Notes: generated from the letters alone by a model not told the origin. A stretch of 64,000 nucleotides of DNA from Sphingobacterium cellulitidis (GCA_002245855.1 NOUX01000006.1:124001-188000), one strand, 5' to 3'. Numbered from the stretch's first letter, positions 44,573 to 53,528 are shown. Program-made: numbers and translations.

Positions 44573-44742
44573 CTATATGTAGTAATGATTTTTAAGCGCA
44601 GAAAAAATAAAATTAGATCCTGTTTGTGGTTATTTTATAGTTGGTCAGTTCGGATAATTAGTCCAGAGCTTAAGTATAAAACTACAATATTTTTTTGTTT
44701 CAAGGGGTCGGTAAAGAATAAAATAAAATTTCTATAAAAGAA

Positions 44743-44762
44743 ATAAAATTAACTAATTTTAT
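44743..44762. promoter_or_regulatory. AT-only palindrome upstream of an orphan lipoprotein gene
   Basis: A 20-base palindrome with arms ATAAAATTA (44743-44751) and TAATTTTAT (44754-44762) around AC, 51 bases before the ATG. It could be an operator, but in such AT-rich DNA chance is a real alternative. Confidence 0.25.
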
Positions 44763-44813
44763 CTTGAGGTAGAGTTTATAATTCTATTTTGATTTGTTTA
44801 TCTGATCATTTTT

Positions 44814-45251
44814 ATGAGAAATTTTTTAAAATATATCCTAGTTTCCCTTGTTGTGGCTTCTTGTGGACCATATCCTGACAAACCAGATTACAAATATGAA
44901 TACCAAAATTATAGTAGTTATAATTTAGAGGTGAAAAGATATTTGTCAAGTTATGCTATTAATGAAAAGGAAGTAGTTGAATATAGCTATAGATTAAACA
45001 AGAATGAATCTATTCGATTCGATGAACAAACGGATGAGTATACTCATTTTAAACATCTCCGTTTGGATTCAGTTAAAATTCTCTTTGAAGATGGGAAAGA
45101 GCAGTTATTTAGGAGAAATGATTATTATGTTAATCTTAAGCGACATCAACGCGGCCCCATGGGTCCTGCAAGTCAGGTAATGACGGATCAAGGATCTTAT
45201 ATCCTAAAAACATATATTATCGATGATTCAGTCTATCAATTAGAAAAGTAG
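44814..45251 (+). CDS. Orphan lipoprotein, unknown function
   Basis: A 145-residue lipoprotein with signal and lipobox VVASC (Cys17), followed by GPYPDKPDYKYEYQNYSSYN. The mature part is rich in Tyr, Asp and Lys and looks beta-rich (SIRFDEQTDEYTHFKHLRLDSVKILFEDGKEQLF). No domain recognised. The low GC and lack of conserved neighbours mark it as accessory. Confidence 0.7.
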   Translation: MRNFLKYILVSLVVASCGPYPDKPDYKYEYQNYSSYNLEVKRYLSSYAINEKEVVEYSYRLNKNESIRFDEQTDEYTHFKHLRLDSVKILFEDGKEQLFRRNDYYVNLKRHQRGPMGPASQVMTDQGSYILKTYIIDDSVYQLEK

Positions 45252-45300
45252 TTGTTGGCTCAAGATAAACTTAGGGTTTTAACCGGTTCAATTTCGTAGG

Positions 45301-45426
45301 CTATTCTCCAGGCATCCCCATGTGGCCTGTTGAATAAAATCGATTATTTAAATCCTGATTGAGCTTCTGGACAACACAAGAAGATAGACAAATAAGACAT
45401 ACAAAACATAAACCTATTTTATTCAT
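45301..45426 (-). CDS. Small 41-residue lipoprotein
   Basis: Reverse strand ATG at 45426, stop TAG at 45301. The N-terminus MNKIGLCFVCLICLSSCVVQ is a convincing lipoprotein signal with lipobox LSSC (Cys17). Only 24 residues follow it, ending TGHMGMPGE. Tiny lipoproteins of this size are often missed. It lies between an orphan lipoprotein and a methyltransferase gene. Function unknown. It could instead be the remnant of a longer gene. Confidence 0.5.
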   Translation of the reverse strand: MNKIGLCFVCLICLSSCVVQKLNQDLNNRFYSTGHMGMPGE

Positions 45427-45467
45427 GGTCTTTTATTTAATAATTGAACTAAGAAATGTTGAATTTT

Positions 45468-46400
45468 TTAATGTAAATATGGGTTTTTTGGTATTGAAAT
45501 AAGCTTATATCCTTCGGTTTTTAAAGACTTTTGTAACTCGGAGTCAGGTTCGGTCTTGAATATAATAATACTCAAAGTTTGGCTAGGGACAATTCCCCAT
45601 TTTGATAGAAAATCTCGTAATCCCTTCTTAAGGAGAATCTTTCTAAATCTTTTTTCAGATTTGTCTGCGGGGATTTTTTCACTTCCCGGGAACCAATAGT
45701 TTGGATTAAAACTTTTGATTGCTACCATTGGCAGGTTTAGTCCGGCTGCAAATTTTTCCATTTCTCTTTCTGATACTTTGTAAACAAAATTGCCTACTGG
45801 TTCATATGAAAATCTATTCTTCCAAATTTTATTTATTAAACCATATTTAATTTTTTCTAGGATATTATTGATTAACAATAAGCATGGCATTTTCAAAATT
45901 GGATCCTGTGGTTCAATGATAACAATAGCTTTTTTAGATACTCGGATCATTTCATATAGTGCTGCATATGGTCTTGGGAAATGATGGTAGGACTCTTTAC
46001 ATAGAATATAATCAATGCTATTATTCTCGAAAGAGAGTTCTTCTGCATTTTCGGCTGAATATTTCTCAATAATCCCAACTTCTTTAGATACGGCAAGAAA
46101 TTCATTACTAATATCGGAAGCAATGACATTTTGAACGCCTCTCTCCAATAAATAGTTTGCATCATGACCATAGGCATCTCCTATAGTAAGCCAGGTTGCA
46201 TCTTTATATTTTGTAATGGGTTTGACGCAATCAAAAAAATGATTTTGTAACCAGTGGTTTATTGATCCTTTGTAAGCTTTTATTCCATTCAACAGGGCCA
46301 ATTTTTGCTCTTTTTCAGGGAATAGGTTTGTATACCAATTGGAATGTCTATAATAACTATCTTCTTGAGGAGGTTCTGGATTCTTGGATGTATTTTCCAT
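45468..46400 (-). CDS. Class I SAM-dependent methyltransferase
   Basis: A 310-residue protein with a Rossmann methyltransferase core (about 65-185). The SAM-binding motif I is TWLTIGDAYGHDANYLLERG, the acidic end of strand 2 is NVIASDIS, and NSIDYILCKESYHHFPRPYAALYEMIRVSKKAIVIIEP corresponds to motifs II-III of the Methyltransf_11 type. The C-terminal third may bind substrate (residues 200-310, GNFVYKVSEREMEKFA... NPNYWFPGS). The substrate is unknown. It lies upstream of nothing obvious and follows comM on the same strand by 37 bp. Confidence 0.88.
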   Translation of the reverse strand: MENTSKNPEPPQEDSYYRHSNWYTNLFPEKEQKLALLNGIKAYKGSINHWLQNHFFDCVKPITKYKDATWLTIGDAYGHDANYLLERGVQNVIASDISNEFLAVSKEVGIIEKYSAENAEELSFENNSIDYILCKESYHHFPRPYAALYEMIRVSKKAIVIIEPQDPILKMPCLLLINNILEKIKYGLINKIWKNRFSYEPVGNFVYKVSEREMEKFAAGLNLPMVAIKSFNPNYWFPGSEKIPADKSEKRFRKILLKKGLRDFLSKWGIVPSQTLSIIIFKTEPDSELQKSLKTEGYKLISIPKNPYLH

Positions 46401-46437
46401 GTTATTGTTTAATCTGAGCAGGAATTTAATAATAGCT

Positions 46438-47976
46438 TTAGCCGGTCCAATTTTCTCGGTCTAAACTTCGGAGTTGTATGGCTTCAGCGAGGTGTTCATT
46501 GCTGATTTCAAGGCAATCGGCTAAGTCGGCGATTGTTCGGGCGACTTTCAGAATCCGGTCGTAAGCTCGGGCGGAAAGATTTAATCTTTCCATTGCTCTT
46601 TTAAGCAACTTTCTTCCAGTTTCATCAATAATGCAGATTTCCTGGATGTTTCGAGCTCTCATTTGTGCGTTATTGTGGATATTTGGATATTTTTTGAAAC
46701 GTTGTTCCTGGATTTTTCGGGCTTGGATCACTCGGTTTCTGACCGCTTCGCTTCTCTCAGAAGATTTCTTTTCGGTCAATTCATTAAACTCTACAGGGGT
46801 AACCTCAATATGGATATCGATTCTATCCAACAGCGGGCCTGAAATTTTACTGATATATTTTTGAACGTTATGGGTTCCGCAGAAACAGGTTCGCATGGGG
46901 TGATTGTAAAAACCACAGGGACAAGGATTCATTGCGGCAATCAACATAAAGCTTGCAGGATAGTCTACGGTAAATCGGGATCTTGAAATCGTAATAGACC
47001 GTGATTCTAAGGGTTGGCGCATCACTTCCAATACTGACCTTTTAAACTCCGGGAGTTCATCCAGGAAAAGCACACCATTATGAGCGAGCGATATTTCTCC
47101 TGGTTGAGGATAATTTCCACCGCCTACGAGGGCTACATCAGAAATAGTATGGTGTGGAGATCGGAAGGGTCGGATGGTTAATAGCGAAGTTGAGTTGGGG
47201 AGTTTCCCGGATACTGAGTGTATTTTTGTAGTTTCCAAAGACTCATCAATGGTCAATGGGGGGAGGATGGTTGGCAATCTTTTGGCGAGCATTGTTTTTC
47301 CGGAACCTGGTGGGCCAATAAGGATTAAATTATGTCCTCCCGCGGCAGCTATTTCCAAGGCTCTTTTAATATTTTCCTGACCCTTTACGTCTGCAAAATC
47401 TAAATCGTAACTATTCAGCAGCTGTTCAAATCGTTCGTTGATGTTGACCTTGCTGGATTGAATTTCCTTGCTGCCATTGATGAATTGCAGAGCATCACTC
47501 ATGGTAGTTATTCCAATTACCTCGATTCCGGCAACAATGGCAGCCTCCTCCGCATTTTCCGTAGGAAGAATTATTCCTTTAAATCCGTCTTTTTTGGCTT
47601 GCAGGGCAATGGGTAGGACTCCTTTGATGGGTTGGACTTTGCCATCTAGGGACAGCTCCCCTAATATGATATATTTATTTAAGGATACCGTTGGAATTTG
47701 GTGAGATGCTGCCAAAATTCCTATTGCGATGGCTAGATCATAAGATGAGCCTTCTTTTCGAATATCAGCGGGGGCTAAGTTGATGATTATTTTCTGGCGC
47801 GGCATGGAATAGCCGTTGGACAAAATGGCGCTTTCGATTCGTTGCAGACTTTCTTTGACGGCATTATCGGGAAGTCCAACTATAAAATAATGCAATCCTC
47901 CAGTTACATTAACTTCTACCGTGATGCTAGTTGCGTTAATACCAAATACGGCACTGCAATATGTTTTTACCAACAT
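46438..47976 (-). CDS. comM: YifB/ComM-type Mg-chelatase-like AAA ATPase
   Basis: A 512-residue protein. The N-terminal ChlI-like domain (about 1-170: ITVEVNVTGGLHYFIVGLPDNAVKESLQRIESAI) precedes the AAA core, with Walker A GPPGSGKTMLAKRLP and the family stretch FRSPHHTISDVALVGGG, then AHNGVLFLDELPEF with Walker B. A C-terminal lid contains LSARAYDRILKVARTIADL. ComM is a branch-migration helicase aiding integration of foreign DNA in naturally transformable bacteria; YifB homologues are widespread regardless of competence. The role here is assumed from the family. Confidence 0.94.
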   Translation of the reverse strand: MLVKTYCSAVFGINATSITVEVNVTGGLHYFIVGLPDNAVKESLQRIESAILSNGYSMPRQKIIINLAPADIRKEGSSYDLAIAIGILAASHQIPTVSLNKYIILGELSLDGKVQPIKGVLPIALQAKKDGFKGIILPTENAEEAAIVAGIEVIGITTMSDALQFINGSKEIQSSKVNINERFEQLLNSYDLDFADVKGQENIKRALEIAAAGGHNLILIGPPGSGKTMLAKRLPTILPPLTIDESLETTKIHSVSGKLPNSTSLLTIRPFRSPHHTISDVALVGGGNYPQPGEISLAHNGVLFLDELPEFKRSVLEVMRQPLESRSITISRSRFTVDYPASFMLIAAMNPCPCGFYNHPMRTCFCGTHNVQKYISKISGPLLDRIDIHIEVTPVEFNELTEKKSSERSEAVRNRVIQARKIQEQRFKKYPNIHNNAQMRARNIQEICIIDETGRKLLKRAMERLNLSARAYDRILKVARTIADLADCLEISNEHLAEAIQLRSLDRENWTG

Positions 47977-48420
47977 TTATGCTAAAAATTGTTTCTTTAA
48001 AAATAAATAAATTTATTTAGAAATGAGCGCTATGACTGTTTATTATCTGTGATGGTTAAAAACATTAACCCTGCTATAAATAGAAAACTTGACATACTTG
48101 ACATGACAATATTTTCTTGGTTTGTGAAATTGAAAAAGTTTAGGAAGAACAGATCAGGAAATGGAGGATGTCATCTAAGCGATAATTGGTTTAAATTTGT
48201 AGGATAAAACTTCGTTTATGGGTTAATAATGCAGATTATTAATGAAAGAAATTGTGGAATATCCTTCGAAATTCTTAACTTTTACTGAATTACAATAAGA
48301 TGTTTGTAGATTGAAGTTGACGGTATTGGGTAATTTTTTAATAAATAAAACGATTCGGTCTATTTTTTGTTATAATAGTAATATTAGAAATTGGTTTAAC
48401 AACATAATTGCAAAATAAAT
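47977..48420. other. 444-bp AT-rich intergenic region
   Basis: Between comM and the YtxH gene. It contains an AAATAAATTTATTT palindrome near 48002, a GGTTAA-N5-TTAACC inverted repeat (48054-48070), and a 34-codon forward ORF that I do not credit. No tRNA, known ncRNA or clear promoter consensus was recognised; a TATTTTTTG near 48363 is one base too long for the -7 box. An unannotated small RNA cannot be excluded. Confidence 0.5.
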
Positions 48421-48690
48421 ATGAAGGATAACGGTAAAATTGTAACAGCGCTGTTGGCTGGACTAGCCGCAGGTGCAGTTTTGGGAATTATTTTCGCGCC
48501 AGAGAAAGGGAGCGAGACGAGAGAGAAGTTGAATGAATCATTAGCTGATTTGACGGATGCGATCAAGGAGCGTGCTGAGGAGCAATTCGATCAGTTGAGT
48601 GATTTTAAAGATAAAATCGTTGCGGCGGTAAAGTCTAAAATAGGCAGAGCAGAAGATGCGATCGATGAGGAAATCGAGGAGCATGCATAG
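48421..48690 (+). CDS. YtxH-domain protein
   Basis: An 89-residue protein with one N-terminal membrane-type segment, TALLAGLAAGAVLGIIFAPEKG, and the YtxH signature LFAPEKG-like (IIFAPEKGSETREKL). A charged amphipathic helical tail follows (DAIKERAEEQFDQLSDFKDKIV... AIDEEIEEHA). YtxH proteins are linked to general or envelope stress in other phyla. It is first in a three-gene cassette with a holin-like membrane protein and a helical protein. Confidence 0.9.
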   Translation: MKDNGKIVTALLAGLAAGAVLGIIFAPEKGSETREKLNESLADLTDAIKERAEEQFDQLSDFKDKIVAAVKSKIGRAEDAIDEEIEEHA

Positions 48691-48736
48691 TGCATTAGCC
48701 AAACCTTAGATTATTAAAAATTTTTAAATAATAGTT

Positions 48737-48762
48737 CCAAGACTATCGCTAGGTAGTCTTGG
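48737..48762 (+). other. Intercistronic hairpin in the YtxH cassette
   Basis: CCAAGACTA (48737-48745) pairs perfectly with TAGTCTTGG (48754-48762) around an 8-base loop, between the YtxH and holin-like genes. No T-tract follows, so it is more likely an RNA-stability or processing element than a terminator. Confidence 0.55.
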
Positions 48763-48786
48763 GATCTATGATATGGAATTACGTGC

Positions 48787-49233
48787 ATGGAAGAACAAAA
48801 ATTTTCATTTTCTGAAGTATTCGATAAATCTAAAGAATACATAGAGACACAAATAGAATTGGCAAAGTTGAAGGCGTTATCACGATCTTCAAGGATTGCC
48901 GGGTCATTGATTGTGGATGGTAGTAAGGTTTTATTATCCTTACTGATTGTGTTTTTTATATCTCTGGCCTTAGGCTTTTATTTAGGGGAGTTATTAGGGA
49001 GTTATTCTTTAGGATTTTTGGCTACTGGGGGGATCTTTTTTGTGATACTGCTCTTGATTAGAGTATTTGAACCTCGTTTGGAGGCGAAATTCATGAACAT
49101 GACGATAAAGCGAATTATGTCAAAATGGGACGCTGACGATCATGATATTGAGGTTGAGGAAATCAAAGAGGAAGTCCGTGATGCGGAAGAAAGAGTTGAG
49201 GAAGAGTTAAAAGAAGAAAAAGAACGAGTTTAA
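48787..49233 (+). CDS. Phage-holin-family-like membrane protein
   Basis: A 148-residue protein with an amphipathic N-terminus (FSEVFDKSKEYIETQIELAKLKALSR in part). Two membrane helices follow (about 47-66 and 75-94: VLLSLLIVFFISLALGFYLG; SLGFLATGGIFFVILLLIRV), then a strongly acidic C-terminus (EEIKEEVRDAEERVEEELKEE). Many Bacteroidota proteins of this type are annotated as phage holin family without any phage context. It is probably a membrane-shaping or stress protein of the YtxH cassette, not a lysis gene. Confidence 0.8.
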   Translation: MEEQKFSFSEVFDKSKEYIETQIELAKLKALSRSSRIAGSLIVDGSKVLLSLLIVFFISLALGFYLGELLGSYSLGFLATGGIFFVILLLIRVFEPRLEAKFMNMTIKRIMSKWDADDHDIEVEEIKEEVRDAEERVEEELKEEKERV

Positions 49234-49240
49234 TCAGGAT

Positions 49241-49798
49241 ATGAGAACAAAGGTTACAAATTTTGATGAATTGACAGCGGAGATTGCTCGCCTTAAAATC
49301 CAAAAGAAAGAGCAAGAAGCATTTCTGTTGAATCAATATGATTTACTGAAACATAAGGTTGAAGCCCCTGCGCGTATTGCCAATATGATTTTTAACCGTG
49401 TTCCCGGCGTATCCACTATAAAAGGATTGGTTTCGGGTATCGGTCAGGTTACGAATAAGAATAATAAGGCTGATTGGTTGACAAAAGCCCTTCAATTGGG
49501 ACTTCCATTGGTTTTAAACCGTACTTTGTTGAAAAATGCGGGTTGGTTGAAGAAAGGATTAGTTCTTTTTGGATCCGAAACAGTTGCGAGTCAGGTTAAT
49601 CAAAGTAAGGTTACGGCCGTAATTGACAAGTTGACTTCTTTTATTAAGCCTAAAAAGAAGAAAAAGAAAAAGGTCGCTGAAGTAGAAGCCGTTGTAGAAG
49701 GCACTCCGATTCCACCGAATCATCCACCGATGATCACGGCAGAGGAAAGTGTTCAGGATAATATGTACGGTATTCCAAAAGACAGCGAGGCCTATTAG
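49241..49798 (+). CDS. Uncharacterised helical protein of the YtxH cassette
   Basis: A 185-residue protein, 7 bp after the holin-like gene. The N-terminal helix (FDELTAEIARLKIQKKEQEAFL) may form a coiled coil. The middle has amphipathic segments (LTKALQLGLPLVLNRTLL, KKGLVLFGSETVASQVNQS) that could associate with membrane, followed by a lysine block (KPKKKKKKKVAEVE) and an acidic, proline-rich tail. No domain recognised. Co-occurrence with YtxH and the holin-like protein suggests a shared envelope role. Confidence 0.7.
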   Translation: MRTKVTNFDELTAEIARLKIQKKEQEAFLLNQYDLLKHKVEAPARIANMIFNRVPGVSTIKGLVSGIGQVTNKNNKADWLTKALQLGLPLVLNRTLLKNAGWLKKGLVLFGSETVASQVNQSKVTAVIDKLTSFIKPKKKKKKKVAEVEAVVEGTPIPPNHPPMITAEESVQDNMYGIPKDSEAY

Positions 49799-49822
49799 GA
49801 CTCATTTCCAAGCTATGGGTTA

Positions 49823-50755
49823 TTATTCTTGATTTTTGCTCAAGAAATCTTCATAAGCAAGTTTTATCCCATCTTTAAGGGAGGTTTTTGCTTTCCAGCC
49901 CAAGCTATGTAATTTGCTTACATCCATTAATTTTCTTGGCGTGCCATCAGGTTTGCTGCTATCGAATTCTAATTCGCCCTGGAAACCTACGACCTCTTTG
50001 ATCAATTCGGCCAAATCACGGATACTAATATCTTCCCCTACACCAATGTTGACAAATTGGAGGTCATTGTAATTTTCCATTAAGAAGACACAGGCATCTG
50101 CTAAATCATCTGCATACATAAATTCTCTCAAGGGATTTCCAGAGCCCCAAATATTCACTGTTGGGCTATTATTAATTTTTGCTTCGTGGAATTTTCGAAT
50201 TAATGCAGGTAGCACATGTGAATTTTCGGGATGGTAGTTGTCATTAATTCCGTAAAGGTTGGTTGGCATGACGGAAATATAATTATCGTCATATTGTAGC
50301 CTATAAGATTCGACCATTTTTATACCTGCAATTTTTGCGATTGCATAAGGTTCATTTGTTGGTTCAAGGGTACCTGTTAAAAGGTAATCTTCCTTCAATG
50401 GCTGTGGTGCCATTTTGGGGTAGATACAACTTGATCCCAAGAACATAAGTTTCTTAGCATCATTTTCATGAGCATAGTGGATAACATTATTTTGTATGGC
50501 GAGGTTTTCATAAATAAAATCTGCACGGTAGACGTTATTTGCCATTATTCCTCCGACTTTAGCAGCCGCAAGAAAAACATACTCAGGTTTCTCAGCTTCA
50601 AAAAATTCTTTAACAGCTTGTTGGTCACGTAAGTCCAACTCTTTTGAGGTTCTCACCACAATATTTTCGAATCCTTGTTCTTTTAATTTGCGGTAAATAG
50701 CCGATCCGACCATGCCTCTATGTCCTGCAACGTAAATTTTCGCTTGTTTTTCCAC
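49823..50755 (-). CDS. fcl: GDP-L-fucose synthase-like NAD(P)-dependent epimerase/reductase
   Basis: A 310-residue SDR enzyme of the WcaG group, which converts GDP-4-keto-6-deoxymannose to GDP-L-fucose. It has the nucleotide motif [12 protein letters not shown], the [14 protein letters not shown] loop, catalytic LGSSCIYPK, and the Tyr-Lys pair [13 protein letters not shown] (Tyr137, Lys141). The start is a GTG at 50755. No gmd (GDP-mannose dehydratase) is present in the window. Divergent -7 boxes for this gene (TATATTFG-like: TATATTTG at 50781-50774) and trmB share the 55-bp gap. Confidence 0.9.
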   Translation of the reverse strand: MEKQAKIYVAGHRGMVGSAIYRKLKEQGFENIVVRTSKELDLRDQQAVKEFFEAEKPEYVFLAAAKVGGIMANNVYRADFIYENLAIQNNVIHYAHENDAKKLMFLGSSCIYPKMAPQPLKEDYLLTGTLEPTNEPYAIAKIAGIKMVESYRLQYDDNYISVMPTNLYGINDNYHPENSHVLPALIRKFHEAKINNSPTVNIWGSGNPLREFMYADDLADACVFLMENYNDLQFVNIGVGEDISIRDLAELIKEVVGFQGELEFDSSKPDGTPRKLMDVSKLHSLGWKAKTSLKDGIKLAYEDFLSKNQE

Positions 50756-50773
50756 CTGATTGTATTATTTATA

Positions 50774-50793
50774 CAAATATAAGGTTAATTTTG
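50774..50793. promoter_or_regulatory. Divergent -7 boxes for fcl and trmB
   Basis: Reverse strand TATATTTG (50781-50774) serves the GDP-fucose synthase gene. Forward TAATTTTG (50786-50793) ends 17 bases before the trmB ATG. Both fit TAnnTTTG. Confidence 0.5.
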
Positions 50794-50810
50794 CGACTTA
50801 ATTATCAGCT

Positions 50811-51464
50811 ATGGGTAAGGATAAACTAAGAAAATTCGCGGAAGTATCGACTTTTAAAAACGTTGTTCAGTTAGATGCAGGGAAAGAATATAAAGGTAAA
50901 TGGGGTCAGGAATTCTTTAAGAATGATAAACCATTGATCTTGGAACTAGCCTGTGGAAAAGGGGAATACACTGTCAATTTAGCGAAGTTATTTCCGGAGA
51001 AGAATTTTATTGGAATAGACTATAAGGGCAATAGAATTTGGCGTGGAGCGAAGACGGCCTTGGAAGAAGGGATTGATAATGTTGGATTTTTGAGGATTCA
51101 GATTGAGACCATTTTGGAGCATTTTGAGAAGGGCGAAGTTTCAGAAATCTGGATTACTTTTCCGGATCCACAACCTCAAGATAGCCGTGAGAAAAAACGC
51201 CTGACCAATCCGGTGTTTTTGGAAAGATATAAGGAGATTTTAGTGCCTCAGGGGATTATGCATCTGAAAACAGATAATGATGGATTTTTTGCCTATACCC
51301 TGGAGCAAATTGAATTGCAATCGCTGCCTGTCTTAAAAGAGACCAAAGATCTTTATCATTCAGATTTAGTTGACGAAGTACTGTCTATCAAAACCTATTA
51401 TGAGAAGAAGTACTTAGCAGAGGATAAGAATATTAATTATGTTCAGTGGAAATTCGCAAAATAA
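50811..51464 (+). CDS. trmB: tRNA (guanine-N7)-methyltransferase
   Basis: A 217-residue enzyme that methylates G46 in the variable loop of tRNAs. The SAM site LILELACGKGEYTVNLAKLFPEKNFIGIDYKG and the substrate motif IWITFPDPQPQDSREKKRLTNPVFL match TrmB fully, as does the later MHLKTDNDGFFAYT. It is 36 bp ahead of the M28 peptidase gene on the same strand. Confidence 0.96.
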   Translation: MGKDKLRKFAEVSTFKNVVQLDAGKEYKGKWGQEFFKNDKPLILELACGKGEYTVNLAKLFPEKNFIGIDYKGNRIWRGAKTALEEGIDNVGFLRIQIETILEHFEKGEVSEIWITFPDPQPQDSREKKRLTNPVFLERYKEILVPQGIMHLKTDNDGFFAYTLEQIELQSLPVLKETKDLYHSDLVDEVLSIKTYYEKKYLAEDKNINYVQWKFAK

Positions 51465-51500
51465 TAGCGAATTAAGAAGGATTTCGTAAATTCATTTATT

Positions 51501-52937
51501 ATGAAAAGAATTTACCTAATCTGCCTATTATTAAGTTATCAATTTGCCTCAGCACAGGATAATTTAAAATCCGACTTCCAAAAGATCTATACGGATGTAA
51601 ACACAAATTCGGAAGCTTATGTGCGTTTGAAATTTAGTACGGAGAATTTGGGGCATCGGCTTACCGGTTCCGAGAATGGAAAGAAAGCGGAAGAACATGT
51701 TTATAATCTTTTGAAGTCCTATGGCTACGAGGTAAAATATCAGCCATTTTCTGCACAAAGTTGGGAGAGGGAATCATTGAGCCTGACTTTGAATGATTCC
51801 AATGTTCCAACGGTTTCGTTGGCACATTCCCCAGTAAAAGTAGACCTGAAGGCTGAACTGCTGGATTTGGGAAATGGCTTGGAGACCGATTACCAAAAAA
51901 TCGGCAATAAAATAAAGTGTAAGATTGCTCTCGTATATCTACATATTCTTCCCAATTCTGGGGAGAATCTAAAAAATCTACATCGTTCAGAAAAAACGGC
52001 CTTAGCGGAGAAATACGGCGCGAAAGGTATTGTATTTATCAATAGTGTAAAGGGAAATGTTCTTTTAACTGGTACGGCTTCCATCACTGGTAAATTAATT
52101 GAAATTCCTGCCATTTGTATAGGTTTCGAAGATGGGATGAAATGGAAAGAAACCTTGGCGAAGAAGAAAGTGCTGGCAGATATTAAAATGCGAAATAAAG
52201 CAGAAGAAGCCACTGCAAGGAATATAATTGTTTCCATTAAAGGTTCAGAGATTCCAGAAGAAAAGATCGTAATTGGAGGGCATTTGGATAGCTGGGATTT
52301 AGCAACAGGTGCAATAGATAATGGTTTGGGCTCCTATGCGATTATAGACATGGCTAGAGTATTCAAGCAGCTAGATTTGAAGCCAAAGCGTTCCATTGAT
52401 TTCGTGTTATTTATGGGTGAAGAGCAAGGGTTGCTAGGTTCAAAAGCCTATGTAGCAGATGCGATTCAAAATGGAACCTTGGGTCAGGTAAAATATATGT
52501 TGAACTTTGATATGACCAATGCTCCGACAGGGTTTTCGACGAGTAGAGAAGAGATGGTTCCATTGTTAGACTCTTTAGGAGCTATTTATGCGGAGGTTGA
52601 TCAAGATTTTAAAAACAACAACAGTTCTGGCGCTGGATTGCATAGTGATCATCAGCCTTTTATGATGCAAGGAATCCCTACCGGATCGGGTTCGGGGGGT
52701 AAACTTCCAAATAATGCAGGCTTATATTATCATTCGGATAATGATGTTTTCAATTTGGTTGATAAAAAGGGTTTGGAACAAACTGTTCGGGTTGGGGCAG
52801 CTTATTTATATGCCTTGGCAAATGCCAAAGAAATTCCTGCTCAGCGTTTTTCGGACGATGAAATTGTAAAATTCCTGGAAGCAAAAGGACTTAAAGAGCC
52901 ACTGATGATTTCAGGAGAATGGCGTTGGGGGAAATAA
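51501..52937 (+). CDS. M28 family aminopeptidase, exported
   Basis: A 478-residue secreted metallopeptidase (signal peptide MKRIYLICLLLSYQFASAQ). A PA-type insert (about 115-215) precedes the M28 catalytic domain: IVIGGHLDSWDLATGAIDNGLG with the first zinc His and Asp, LFMGEEQGLLGSKAY with catalytic Glu and a ligand, MLNFDMTNAP, and the final ligand in LYYHSDNDVFN. It releases N-terminal residues from peptides and may feed amino-acid uptake. AGAAGGA precedes the ATG. The stop abuts the stop of the convergent pncA. Confidence 0.94.
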   Translation: MKRIYLICLLLSYQFASAQDNLKSDFQKIYTDVNTNSEAYVRLKFSTENLGHRLTGSENGKKAEEHVYNLLKSYGYEVKYQPFSAQSWERESLSLTLNDSNVPTVSLAHSPVKVDLKAELLDLGNGLETDYQKIGNKIKCKIALVYLHILPNSGENLKNLHRSEKTALAEKYGAKGIVFINSVKGNVLLTGTASITGKLIEIPAICIGFEDGMKWKETLAKKKVLADIKMRNKAEEATARNIIVSIKGSEIPEEKIVIGGHLDSWDLATGAIDNGLGSYAIIDMARVFKQLDLKPKRSIDFVLFMGEEQGLLGSKAYVADAIQNGTLGQVKYMLNFDMTNAPTGFSTSREEMVPLLDSLGAIYAEVDQDFKNNNSSGAGLHSDHQPFMMQGIPTGSGSGGKLPNNAGLYYHSDNDVFNLVDKKGLEQTVRVGAAYLYALANAKEIPAQRFSDDEIVKFLEAKGLKEPLMISGEWRWGK

Positions 52938-53528
52938 TTATAACAATGAACCTCCAGCCTGGATAAAGGTGTTTTTCTTTTCCATAAAGGCACCTTTATC
53001 TATTGCTTTCGTAGCCTTGGAGATAATACTGGTTTTAAAGCCTTCAGTAATTGCATCCATAGCCGTAAAGAACACACAGAAATCTGCAGCCAGGCCACAA
53101 ACATGAACCTCATCGATGTTCCTGGCTTTTAAGTACCCTGCCAATCCGGTGTCTTTTCTTTTGCCATTATCATAAAAAGCGCTATAACTATCGATTTTCG
53201 GATCCATCCCTTTTCGGAATATGGCTTCTACCCGATTGGTTTGGAGTTCTTCGGAAATTTGAGAACCATAAGATTCCTGAATACAATGGTCAGGCCAAAG
53301 GACCTGCTCCAATCCATCCAGATCGATAATTTCAAAGGGTAATTTATTTTCATGTTGACTAGCAAAACTCAAGTGTCCTTGCGGGTGCCAATCTTGACTA
53401 GCCACTACGAGGTCATAATCCTTTTGGATATTGTTAATGATAGGGATAATCTCATCGCCTTTAGGAACCTCCAAAGATCCCCCCGGTAAAAAGTCATATT
53501 GAACATCTACAATTATTAATGCCTTCAT
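52938..53528 (-). CDS. pncA: Nicotinamidase/pyrazinamidase
   Basis: A 196-residue cysteine hydrolase that deamidates nicotinamide to nicotinate for NAD salvage. The catalytic triad is Asp8 (IIVDVQYDF), Lys106 (FRKGMD) and Cys151 (GLAADFCVFFTA). Metal ligands are Asp47 and His49 (QDWHPQGH) and His81 (DHC). It sits 20 bp after a response-regulator gene on the same strand, so it may be the third cistron of the two-component operon, an unusual arrangement. Confidence 0.95.
   Translation of the reverse strand: MKALIIVDVQYDFLPGGSLEVPKGDEIIPIINNIQKDYDLVVASQDWHPQGHLSFASQHENKLPFEIIDLDGLEQVLWPDHCIQESYGSQISEELQTNRVEAIFRKGMDPKIDSYSAFYDNGKRKDTGLAGYLKARNIDEVHVCGLAADFCVFFTAMDAITEGFKTSIISKATKAIDKGAFMEKKNTFIQAGGSLL

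Noticed and set aside
48103..48207. A 34-codon forward ORF in the gap before the YtxH gene
   Set aside because: No signal peptide, ribosome-binding context or composition that suggests coding; the length is expected by chance.
48787..49233. A prophage lysis module
   Set aside because: The holin-like protein has no endolysin, terminase or other phage genes nearby, and long acidic tails are unlike classical holins.
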